Origin: Gnetum montanum
Lineage: Eukaryota > Streptophyta > Gnetopsida > Gnetales > Gnetaceae
Length of the DNA stretch: 62,000 nt
Reading direction: 5' to 3'
NCBI GenBank assembly: GCA_015680685.1
Contig: MNCI01019120.1
Location: 9,155 to 71,154, forward strand
The translations under genes were made by a program, and so were the position numbers. Of the stretch, positions 46,057 to 56,560 are shown one piece after another. The notes under the pieces are model-generated. The model had not been told where the DNA came from and ran no database searches. It worked only from the letters and a program-made list of their open reading frames with translations. Every line of letters begins with the position of its first letter. Within the stretch, counting starts at the first letter, position 1.

Positions 46057-46901
46057 TGATGAGCTACGATATCGCATTGGCCCCTGTGATATCACGTACG
46101 TGATATCGCAGCCCATCGCTAGTTCTATAAATAAGAGGTGGCTTTCCCTTGTTTCTTCATCTAGATCTAGACCCTTACCCAAACTATAGTAGTTTTACCA
46201 TTCTAGAGTTAGAATAATTTCCATGTGCCTGCAGTAGGAGTCTCAAACTGAATGGATCTTTATTCGAACAAATTGTACCTGTAGTAGGAGTCTCAAAGTG
46301 AATGGATCTTTATTCGAACAAATTGTACTTGAGCACATATTTGTGTATAGTAATAAAAAAAATTTCTGATAAACCTTGCAGCATATGGACTAAGCTAAAT
46401 AGGATTTAATTATTGTTAAATGTTTAATTTCTTTCCTAGATAATTGATCTCTCTTAACCCTCAACTCTCCTAGTTACGTGCATTTAGTACGACTACTTCA
46501 AGCACGTGTGTAATGCTTGGTAACCTAGTAACGAATAGCATTTGGTAATCCCAGTAGCGTTACACTGGTTCAGGGTGTGTGCAGCAAGTGGGAATGGATA
46601 CTGGTGCTAGGAAAAATAGAACTTAGTTAGTGAGTAGTTAATGAAAGTTAGTCACTTAGTCTTTTCACCCTTTCCCTATTAGCATAGGCATTAAAAAGAT
46701 AAAAGATATAAGAATCACATACCTCAAAGTTACTTAACCATACAACCGTGACAATACAAGTAAGTTTGGAAGGACAACGATTGATTAACCTTAAGTGTTC
46801 CATTAAAGTATGTAAGCACTTAGTCCTTGGAGTTTGACCGGATTGCGCGTGAGACACTCGTATTCGTATGGTTGAGTGTAGGGGTACCTCGCCACTCATC
46901 A
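46057..46901 (+). repeat. 5' LTR of element B
   Basis: TGATGAGCTACG...CCACTCATCA, 845 bp. U3 carries the perfect 20-bp palindrome GATATCACGTACGTGATATC (46088-46107). The TATA box is at 46126-46133. A 50-bp tandem duplication (46231-46280 and 46281-46330) is present only in this LTR and not in the 3' LTR. Confidence 0.9.
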
Positions 46902-46902
46902 T

Positions 46903-46920
46903 TAGCACCGTTGCCCAAGA
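46903..46920 (+). other. Primer binding site of B (decayed tRNA-Asp type)
   Basis: TAGCACCGTTGCCCAAGA matches the tRNA-Asp site at 13 of 18 positions. The differences are mainly G-to-A, and the last purine run is changed. Confidence 0.7.
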
Positions 46921-47034
46921 CTTAGTTGTTTGTGTGCTACATAGAACATAGGAAATTATCCAAATCGTTGGGAAGCTTAAACAAAACCTTAGGGTTAATC
47001 AAGAGAAAAAAAATTATAAGATAATCATACACAT

Positions 47035-49409
47035 CGATGAGTATGTACCCAACTTTACTTTTATTCTCCATCAAGATGAGCAACTGCATTGGAGAGACTT
47101 GGAGGGTAACATAGTGTTGCCCCCAGACCGAGCAATCCCCAACCTGCTCCTTCGTGCTCTTGCATGAATTGGCATGTCACAATTGTATGCAGAGTACATT
47201 GCATGCGATTTTGACATAAGAGATTACCATCCCACAAAAGTGCAACGTCAAAGAAATTTGCAATAGGAAAGATACCACACATCATTGAAGGGCAAAAGCC
47301 CCCATAATGCTTCACCCATTTTAAATGAAATTGAGGGTGGTGAACTTGTTTTCATAGGTTCTCCACAAAATGATGTTCTCCCTCCTAACGACGGTGAGTA
47401 GGTGGTGTATCAAAACCTGCATTCCCCCATTCATGACCCTGGTTTTGATCCCCATGAACACCAAGTGTTCAATGAGGGAACACAAACACATGACAAGGAT
47501 GAGCATTCTGATCATCATCACGATTAGGGCCAGAACCACAGAAGAGAAGGTAGGAAACATCATCATGGCGATGGTTCTCCTTCTTCTTCTCCTTCATCAT
47601 CACATTCACCCTCTCCTTCAATATCAAGAAATAGTCATAGAGAGCCTAATCATGAGGATAAGGGTAAACATAGTGAGAAACCTCAACGAGAGAGTCGAGA
47701 AAGAGGACGAGGGCACTCGAAAGAGTCAAGGCATGAAAGAAGGGAAAGTAGGGAACCACGTAGACATCATAGATGCTATAAAAGAAATGACAACGAAGAA
47801 CCCCTACTTGCAACTCAAAGCATGTTAGACATCACGGAGGCTATGAGAATTCCTACAAGGTAGTAGAAAGATAGTAGGATCAAGAGATTAGACATGAATA
47901 ATATCCTATGATTTGAGGGGGGATACAACGCTGATCCTCAGAACCACTTACAAGCATTTCACGATGCATGTTCCTTGAAGAACATAGAAAATGAGTGGAA
48001 TAAACTAAAGTTGTTCCCAAGGACACTGATAAAGGAAGAAGAAAGTTGGTACTGGTCCTTAGAATTGCAAACCATTAGGAGGTGGAGTACGATGCTAGAA
48101 CTGTTTAATGACAAGTATCAAACGTACTCTCGAGTGTCCAACCTGTGAAAGCAAATCCAAGGATGAAAGTAAGGAAATTATGAATCCTTGGATGCTGCCA
48201 TGGGCTGTTATTATGCATTGTTACGCACAACGGGATCAACTACGCCATCTTGTAGATGGACTTAGGCATGAAACAAGGAGAACCCTTGGAACGTAAGCCC
48301 AAGGGAGATTATCAGATCTTAGGTCGCATCAGGTCCATAGATTGCTGGAGCAAGTAGCTAAGGAAGAAGGGGAGCTATGTAAGAGAGAAAGTACAGAAGA
48401 GTACAACCATGATCCTTCCCTCCAAAAAAGGGGAGTGAGATTCTGTGAGGAGGAGGAAGAGTCACCACTCGAAGAGTTGGTGCATAGGAAAACCTTGCCA
48501 CTACAACAATTAACAATAGAAGTGTCAGCAAAGGTAGACCAAATGTGGGACTCCTTAGATAGTAGATTTGAAACTGTCCTAAAAATCATAGAGGAGTCTA
48601 AGAAGCGAGGTAGTGACTATGATAAAAAGAAAAAGAGGGATTTGGACCATGCACATAACAAAGGTAAGGGTAAAATGGCCATCACTGAAGAGGTTTTGGA
48701 TTCTGATACAGATAATGATAGTGGATGTGAGATATGCTAGTATGACCATCCTAAGGGATGTTGCCCAATAATCTCACATTTTCAAAAGTCTGGGGTGTAT
48801 GCACTTAACCCATGACTTAACAAATGGCAAGCACCCCGAAGGTTACCTTTTCCTCAAGGTAACCCAAAGCAGTTCCACTAACCATTAACATATTATCCAA
48901 GTGGAACTCCACCACAACCTATTAAGCAACATCAGTAGTGGAAATACCCATAGTCATGGAGGATGCCACCACTAAGGCAACAATACCCTTACTGAAAACC
49001 AGATCCATATGGCTACTATGTGCAGTAGCCAACCTCTCTAACTGACTTTGTTGGTCACATGACACCACAATGTTACTACCAAGCCTAGGAGTATTATAGG
49101 ACTCCTTCTCCTAGGAGAGACACACCACATACATACCATCCTCCAAATCCATCTGCAACTCTAAGACCGATAGCTCCATTACCACTCACTCCAACAATGC
49201 AAGGGGAACTCCCCACTCAACCACAGCAATGCAATGCTAAGATAGCTATAAACCTTCAACCCGCTGCTAGTTCTAACAATCGTACAAAGAGAAGACCTTT
49301 TTTCAGAACCAACAGTCCAAACAAGCTCTCACAACCACAAGCGGTTGAGCCTCTGAATGCCTCTCCATCAAATAAGGCTTTAGAGCTCCCTTCAAACCAA
49401 AAATAGAGC
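47035..49409 (+). pseudogene. gag of element B, broken, start lost
   Basis: This is retrotransposon gag homologous to A and G. The first residues (MSSS..) are missing through a deletion just upstream. Visible parts are DEYVPNFTFILHQDEQLHW (47035-47095), a Ser/His-rich stretch (47560-47640), NHLQAFHDACSLKNIENEW (about 47940-48000), and RRWSTMLELFNDKYQTYSR (about 48075-48135). Next are RHETRRTLGT, a helical acidic segment open at 48342-48740, and the Cys/His block CEIC-stop-YDHPKGCCPIISH (about 48725-48780). A Pro/Gln-rich linker, open at 49197-49406, leads to the protease. Confidence 0.8.
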
Positions 49410-49439
49410 TTAACACACATGATTATGTTAACACATACC

Positions 49440-49960
49440 ATCCCTGACTGGATCAAGGAGGGCCACCTTCCTAGGAAATTCTCTGATCTAGGAAGCCCCC
49501 TAATTTATATCTAAGTTGCTAGGAATGAACCACGTAAGGCTCTTCTAGACTCAAGTTTCGGAGTCAACCTAATATCACAAGAGATGTATAAAGCATGGAA
49601 CCTGCCCCCACTAAAGAAGAGAAATATTCACTTAGAGCTGGCTGACCAATCCATCACTGTTTCCTTAGGACTGATGGAGGACATAGTTACCACTATGTAT
49701 GGTTGGTCATACCCAGCTAATTTCCTAGTGATACAAGTAAACAATGACAAAGGGGACTTCCCAATAATAATGGGAAGGGCATGACTAAGTACAATAAATG
49801 CATGCCTAGGAATCCATGATCTTTCCCTAGAAATATCTAAGAAAAACACTTTTGGGAAGATCGAGAAGAAGAAAATTCCATGCATTACATACAGTGATAC
49901 AGAGGATGATGGTGTACAGGAATGTTCAACATTACCTACATGCAATCGGTGTGCTTAGGA
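49440..49960 (+). pseudogene. Protease of element B, broken
   Basis: This retropepsin-like domain is homologous to 32365-32910. The active-site strand reads ALLDSSFGVNLIS (about 49535-49575): the Gly after Asp-Ser is Ser, which should abolish catalysis. GDFPIIMGRA is kept (about 49755-49785) and followed by a stop. The start is frameshifted relative to the linker. It shows how the intact A copy decays. Confidence 0.75.
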
Positions 49961-50264
49961 AATCAACATACAAAAGTGCCTATATGTAGCAACCACAAAA
50001 CAAAGAAACACCCAGTGGTTGATAGCTAATCAAAAGAGCAACTCACCAACATGCATGGAACTAACTGAGAGAACAACTTGCGCTCACGACGAAAGCATAG
50101 ATACACTAGAACAAGAGCGTTGCCAACTTCCAACCCTTAACCTAAAAACATCAATTGGGAGAAGTTGGACACTTCTAAAAAAATTCAAACAAGCGTTCAT
50201 TATTTTAGATCTCTCCCTTTCAATTCAGTCATGGGGGAGATGGCCACCTATGCTGATCATTTAA
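49961..50264 (+). pseudogene. Conserved C-terminal tail of Gag-PR in B
   Basis: An open stretch (50019-50264) contains SPTCMELTERTTCAHDESID, QLPTLNLKTSIGRSWTLL and SIQSWGRWPPMLI, corresponding to 32911-33170 in A. It matches no known domain. Confidence 0.45.
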
Positions 50265-52149
50265 GGCCCTCATTTCTTATTTTTAAGTTTTTGTTTTACA
50301 CATTTTTGTTTTACAAATTTCTTTAACTTTTCTTGTTTTTTTTTTTGCAACATTGTTCATACTCTTTTATTTCTTTGTGTGTTTGTTTGTTTGTTTGTTT
50401 TGTGAAGTTTGTCACTTAATAAGTGCTCTGTAGATGGTATGAACTGTATTCCATTGATTGCTAATGTTTGGTTTTTACCTTTGAGTTATGATGTTGATAC
50501 TAAGATATGGTTCTTTTGATATAATAGGCAATGAGTCCACATCATCCATGCATCCATGAATTTCTATGGTCTCTATTCACTTGGAAATGTACAGTCCCTT
50601 ACTTAAATAATAAGAACTATTAATGAATTGGTGACTAGCAATTTCTCACACTAAGGAAGGACTCAAGGATTGAAAATGGTGTGACTTCAAAGGGATTTTA
50701 TGCATTTGTGTTGACCATTCTCTTGGGTACTTGGATGTTTCCTTCTTGAGTTTTTCTTACCATTTCGATGTTGCTCCATTATCGGGAAGCTGAGCTAATA
50801 AAAATAATAATAAGTCTTTGCATGGTGTGGTTCTCACACCAAAGACAAAAAAAGAGAGAGTAAGAATTCAAAGCACACCCCTTAGATGAAATAATCAATT
50901 GGGCTACAAGCACTGGTTATGGAACTAAACAAACATGTTCCCTCTAACTAAGGCCCTTTCTCGCTTCCTACTTTCTCCTTTTTTCGTTTCGTCGGAATGG
51001 TGGTGACTCTTTGGTGGAATTATTATTGTTGCTTCAAGTGGATGGATTGGCCAAATGTATTAATGCAAAGTCATTGGATGTGGTGTGTTTGAGGCCGGAT
51101 TTGGAATGAGATCTACTAAGTCACATCAACCATTAATACACAAGGGGTTGTACACCACCTTGTTCTTGAGACTCCATTCCATTCTCTTCTCTCCATCCTT
51201 CTTCCTCCACTTTTCACCTCATTGTTGGTTGTATCAATAGTTCATATTTTGGTTGATGCATTGTTTTCTTTATGGTAAACTCCTGTGGTTAAGAATTTAA
51301 CTCTTGCTTCCAAATGACATTTCTAGAGCCTACGAACTCTTTGAATGTGGGATTGTCAGGGCATTAAGGGCATGAGCCTACTTTGGGGAGGACCCACTGG
51401 CATTCCTATTTGGTGAATTAGTTAATTTCTTTTCCTTAAACATTTCTATAATCAATTCTTTTATTTTGTTCATTTCCATCTTTGACATCCATGTTATCGT
51501 GTTGCCATTGTTTCTTTTTCTCCATATTTCTTATTCCTTATCTTTTTCCATTCTATCGCTACCGGAGGTTCACTCTGAGTCATGGGGGTCCTGGTCCAAT
51601 GTTTTTGACTTTCTCCTAACCCTACACCTCGGGTAGTCACCAGTATTATATCTCTAGATCCGCATTAGCCATATCACAACTCAGCCAATGGACCTTACAC
51701 TGAGTCAAGGTATTAACTACATTGTCATTCATTTACCATTGCTAATATAAGACTATGTTGTGTGTGCAAATGGCAATCATACAACAATGGATTGAATCTA
51801 GAGGAAACACTTGGAATGGACTAGTGCTGAAATAGTTATGCAAGGAACAAGATTGATGGTGCGCTTACGGACGAACAATGAAAGGCGCAATCTTGGCGTT
51901 AGTAGCAACAAACTTCTTCTTTTCTCTCTCTCTTCTCTCTTCTCTCTCAGCTACCAAATAAGGCTAGATGTCAAATGTGTATAGTGTTCACTCTTGTTGT
52001 CATGAACACTAATTTTGCCATGTATTGTAATGATGATCCATTCACATGTCACCCCATTCACCATTAGCATCATTCAAGTCAATAATCCCATACCTTCCCA
52101 ATATTTTTTAAGGGTCTCAAGGATGAGTTTTCATTTAGTCATGGAGGTA
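50265..52149 (+). other. Untranslated spacer of B
   Basis: This is homologous to 33171-35016 in A throughout, with a (GTTT)n run (about 50375-50401), the conserved phrase cctactttggggaggaccca (about 51378-51398), the hairpin at 51559-51636 and a purine-rich catggaggta before the 3' LTR. A short ctctctcttctctc tract lies near 51921-51948. I see no coding. Confidence 0.6.
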
Positions 52150-52926
52150 TGATGAGCCACGATATCATGTACACAATATCGCATTTGCGATATCACGTCG
52201 GCCCCTGTGATATCATGTACACGATATTGTAGCCTGTTGCTAGTTCTATAAATAAGAGGCGATTTTCCCTTGTTTCTCCATCTAGATCTAGAACCTTAGC
52301 CAAACTATATTAGTTTTACCATTCCAGAGTTAAAATTATTTCCATGTGCCCATAGTAGGAGTCTCAAAGTGAACGGATCTTTATTCAAGCAAATTGTACC
52401 TGAGCACATATTTGTGTACGGCAATAAAGATGAACTTTTTGATAAACCTTGCAGCATATGGACTAAGCTAAAAAGAATTTAATTATTATTAAATGTTTAA
52501 TTGATTTCTTAGATAATTAAACATGTAATTAAAAGTAACGCTTGGTAACCCAATAACGAATAGCGTTTGGTAATCCCAGTAGCGTTACACTGGTTTAGGG
52601 TATGTGAGGCAAGTGGGAATGGATACTAGTGCTAGGACATCTAGAACTTAGTTAGTGAGTAGTTAATGAAAGTTAGTCACTTAGTCTCTTCACCCTTTCC
52701 CTATTAGTATAGGTTTTAAAAAGATAAAAGATATAAAAATCACATACCTCAAACTTACTTAACCATACAACCGTGAGAATACAAATAAGTTTGGGAGGAC
52801 AACGATTGATTAACCTTAAGTGTTCCATTAAGGCGCGTAAGCACTTAGTCCTTGGAGTTCAACCAGATCGCACATGAAATGCTCGTATTCGTATGGTTAA
52901 GTGTAGGGGTACCTCACCATTCATCA
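52150..52926 (+). repeat. 3' LTR of element B
   Basis: TGATGAGCCACG...CCATTCATCA, 777 bp. GATATC-type dyads are at 52160-52225 and the TATA box at 52247-52254. It lacks the 50-bp duplication of the 5' LTR and also lacks part of the acgtgcatttagtacgac region present in the 5' LTR (a deletion near 52540). Confidence 0.88.
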
Positions 52927-54440
52927 GTTGAGATGAAAAAGGATAAGACAATATATTTGTTATTGTTATAATAATGATTAATTTTATAAAAAATATATAA
53001 GAAATTATTAGAAATAAAAAAAATTAATAATGATAAAAAATGAAAACAAATAAATAAAAAATAAAAATAAATAAAGAAAATTTAGCCCTAACCTATTAGG
53101 GTTATGACAACCAACCATAGGGCTGCAGAGCATTGGCCTAGCTATGTTGCATGAATGGTTGGCCTAGCTAGAGTAGGCTAGGCTTTTGTTACCTAGTGCA
53201 AGTTGCATCACAACATGCAAATCCACTAATATTGCTGCATCCTTTGTTAATATCATCATTACCAATCTAGTTCATCATGCCTTCATTGCCATTACACATC
53301 CATGTTTCTCACCACTAGAGTAGGCTAGGCTTTTGTTACCTAGTGCAAGTTGCATTACAACATGCAAATCCACTACTATTGTTGCATCCTTTGTTGATAT
53401 CATCATTACCAATCTATTTCATCATGCCTTGATTTCCATTGCACATCCATGTTTCTCGCCACTACAAACTACATTTACTTCACTACTTACTTGTTGACCA
53501 ACTATGGTATTTGATGTAACACAATTCACACCCAAACTTATGGCATTGGTCATGGCCATTGATGTAGAACTATGCCAATAGAACCTCCATGCTACTATTT
53601 GTAATTTCTTTGTCATTGTTACCTACCTCTTATTTACCATTTTTTCTACCACATTGCATCTCATTTTCTTGAACTTGCTACCCTATTCCTTGTCGTCTAC
53701 CTCACCATCATTATATCTATGGACATCAAAATGACCATTAGTCCATACTTAGTGGTGGCCAACATTATAATTAGTCAATACTAATTGGTAGTTCAAATGA
53801 GCTCCAATTCTTACCAATTGACATTTAGAATGATCATTAGTTTGTATTGAATGATGATAGGGAGAATCATTAGTTTCTACCAACTATTGATGAAAAAAAA
53901 AGTCCATTAATTGATGGAAGAAAAGATCCATTAATTGATGAAAAAATACGACCATTAACTAACTAAAAAGTAAGTTCATTAATTCATGAAGGGAAGTCTA
54001 TAAATTGATGGAAAATTTATAGTTGAAACTTTAAATAGAAAAATTAAGTTTAAATTATATATTCTAGTAAAATTTGAATAATTACTCAAATTGATGAGAT
54101 ATAAGCATTAGAAATAAAAATTCCATAATTAATTCCATAGGTCCTAGAGTAGTGTTGGGATGGGTGACCTCTTAAGAAGCTCTTGAAAAGTATTGAAATT
54201 CATGCCTAAATCCTAAACTTAAAACAACCATAAATATTGATTCTAGAATCTTTTTTAGCTACTAAAGAGTCATTTATAATAGATTGCAGCATTCTAGATG
54301 TAATGATGATGTTAAGTCCATTCTAAGAGCTCCAAAATTAGTTTTTAATTATATCCATTAAACCATGTCTTAAGAGCCTTGAAAGATTAATTTAGGATAA
54401 CTTGGTTATTTGATGTTCATTCCAAATATAGGTGTAGTCA
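52927..54440 (+). other. E3 internal region continued, non-coding
   Basis: This is homologous to 11440-12540 of E copy 1, e.g. the gatggaaaattta blocks, tgatgggtgacctctt-type phrase, aaagagtcattt and ttgatgttcattccaaa. It includes a 147-bp tandem duplication (53171-53464). Beyond about 54440 the similarity to E1 stops and an LTR remnant begins. The E3 3' LTR is missing. Confidence 0.5.
53171..53464 (+). repeat. 147-bp tandem duplication
   Basis: Two head-to-tail copies (53171-53317, 53318-53464) start gagtaggctaggcttttgtt and end catgtttctcnccacta. They differ at only about ten positions, so the duplication is younger than most of the surrounding sequence. Confidence 0.92.
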
Positions 54441-54454
54441 ATTATAATATGTTA

Positions 54455-55009
54455 CTTAGCATAATGTTTACTGCTTACCTAGCTTAATTTTTATTAGCTT
54501 TACTAACATAATACTTTATTTTTCCAAAGTGCATTATTTTTACTTCATGATAATAAGTGGAATGGATACTACTGATTTTTATTGTTAAGTGTGATCGTTT
54601 GGTAATCCAAGTAGTATTATCATTTGGTTCACCTAGTAGTGTGATACTTGGTAATCCCAATGACAATTACATGAGCCCAAGACATGTTCGATAAATCAGG
54701 AATGGTTATCCATCACCATAGACTAAAATACATTTACTTACTTGTTCTTACTTAGACCTAGTACCTATTTTCATCTTTATCATGTCTACACCAAAGAGTA
54801 TTACTGGCCTATCAACATCAACAATCATCTGCCACACTACAAGCTAAGCTATACACTTAGACTTTACTAACTTGAAGTGGGAAGACATCAATCATGAGCT
54901 TAACTCAATTACTAGCATATCAACATTTCCTATACATGGATCATGATGGGGTTACATGTGAACACTCATAAGTTGTATGGTTGGTGTTGAAGTTTTGCAC
55001 TAATTATCA
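54455..55009 (+). repeat. Truncated 5' LTR of H (R/U5 only)
   Basis: It keeps the R/U5 landmarks of the A/B/F LTRs: repeated tttggtaatccnagtagtatta words (about 54598-54665), the ..caataatcatgag.. to gttgtatggttgg..cactaattatca end. It lacks the TATA box and U3. It abuts E3 directly at about 54440-54455 with no LTR terminus, so the outer half was deleted. Confidence 0.65.
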
Positions 55010-55010
55010 T

Positions 55011-55028
55011 TGGCACCATTTTTGGGGA
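55011..55028 (+). other. Primer binding site of H (decayed tRNA-Asp type)
   Basis: TGGCACCATTTTTGGGGA starts one base after the LTR end and matches 13 of 18 positions of the tRNA-Asp site. Confidence 0.7.
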
Positions 55029-55111
55029 TGGTCAAAGTTTTTTGTATCCAAAATTAAAAGTTAATCTTCATAATTCTTTAAAATAATTCAAACAAAAACA
55101 CACTTTACCAA

Positions 55112-55195
55112 GCATCAAAATCATAAGGTCATAAGGCCTAAAACATCAAAATCATAAAGCCTAAATCATCAAAATCATAAGGTCTAAAGCATCTG
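55112..55195 (+). repeat. Short tandem repeat in the leader of H
   Basis: There are three imperfect copies of catcaaaatcataaggtctaaa-type units (22-31 bp) between the PBS and gag. Confidence 0.8.
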
Positions 55196-55199
55196 ATGA

Positions 55200-56560
55200 G
55201 CTAAAGGAGAATGAATCAAGGAGTAACCAAAGGATAACAAGCTGATACCATTCTCCAACTACTTCCTCCACCTCCTCACACTTATCTATAGAGTCTAACA
55301 AGAAGGAACGTCAATATAGAGAACTCCATAGGAGTAAACAAATGGGTGGTGAGAGACGTGAGTATCAAAGGAGACATTTCAATAGTGAAGAGGATGATTA
55401 TGAAAGAAGAAGAGAAGGGATTAGATTATGGAAGAGAAGACCAAAAAAACACTTAAAAAGGGAAATTAAAGAAAGAAGAAAAGAGATTATGGATGAGAAA
55501 GTTATAAGAACAAAGGAAACATTGCTACCATTAAAGGGTATACTGACTCTAGTTTAGAGGAAGAGGAAGGATGCAAAGTGTGATAGTATAAACATCCTAA
55601 GGGATGTTGCCCTATTATGGCTCACTTGCAAGAACTTGGGATTTATGCATTCAATCCAAGCTTTGTCAAAAAGCATATGCCTAGATGGTTACCTTATCAT
55701 CAAGGTAATATAAGGTAATCTTTTCATCCAACATATTAACCAACTAGAGCTTATCCTCAAGTGCAGGAGCAATATGGATAGCAGTGGTAGCAACCACAAA
55801 CATGGATAGTGCCACTACCAAGGTAAAACTTTTCATATAGGCAACCAGGCCCTTATGGATATTACATTCAGCATCTAATACCTTTAGGAAATGCATCAAT
55901 TCAAACTTCTTCTTATTATCCACAAAAATACTATATACCTGCTACTCCAAGGATGAATCATAGTTCTTATGCACATTTGCCAGCAATTGGCCCATCAAAT
56001 TTCCCTTCCAATTCTATGCCACTAGTGCCACCACCCACTATTTAAGGGGAACTACCATCACAAACTTAGTAGAGATGTGCTATAAGGGTAGTGAATGTAC
56101 AAAGAGAGGATCATACTAGTAATGATAAATAGAAATCTAAGAAATGTCCTTTCTTCAGGAAAAATCTAGAAATAGATGGTATACTTAGGACTTCATTGAA
56201 GCAAGTTTCTCCTAAGATAAATCCTTTGACAACCACTATGCTTCCTTAACAATTAGTTCAGGAACTCAAAATTATCATGCTAATGAAGACAATATCAAAC
56301 TAGATAAAGGTAGGAACTCTTTCTAAGAAGGACAAGCATGAAGCCATGCACACACAGAGAATTTCATGCATTACCAATGATATAAAAGGGTGTAGTTATG
56401 GGTCAACACTTAAAAATAACAACATGATCCATACACCAATCCACAATAGATATGAAAAACAAGTGTGTGGATGAAAAGAAGCATGGGCCACTAAACCAAA
56501 GGACACCTAGTGGCCAAAAACTAAGAATCTAAAATCATTTTAAACATGCATGAAAGAATA
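55200..56560 (+). pseudogene. gag remnant of H with protease deleted
   Basis: This is gag of the A/B family reduced to its second half. It has an Arg/Glu-rich stretch open at 55342-55557 (GGERREYQRRHFNSEEDDYE), a Cys/His block reading YKHPKGCCPIMAH (about 55585-55625), and a Tyr/Pro/Gln-rich linker with GPYGYYIQHL and PLVPPPT (55780-56045). The equivalent of the pre-protease KLPSNQ/IK..LPKK segment follows (about 56290-56330). Directly after it comes QRISCITNDIKG (about 56355-56390), which aligns with the post-protease KKKVPCITYSDSKG of A. The protease in between is gone. The capsid region upstream is also missing. Confidence 0.6.

Larger units (their letters stand above)
46057..52926 (+). 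mobile_element. Element B: gag-protease Athila-like LTR retrotransposon without pol
   Basis: This 6.87-kb relative of A has LTRs at 46057-46901 and 52150-52926, a tRNA-Asp-like PBS, a broken gag-protease and a conserved untranslated spacer. Flanking pentamers are gttgt (46052-46056) and gttga (52927-52931), a target duplication with one mismatch. It is inserted in the internal region of E3. It has more stops than A and has lost the gag start codon. No RT or integrase is present. Confidence 0.9.
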
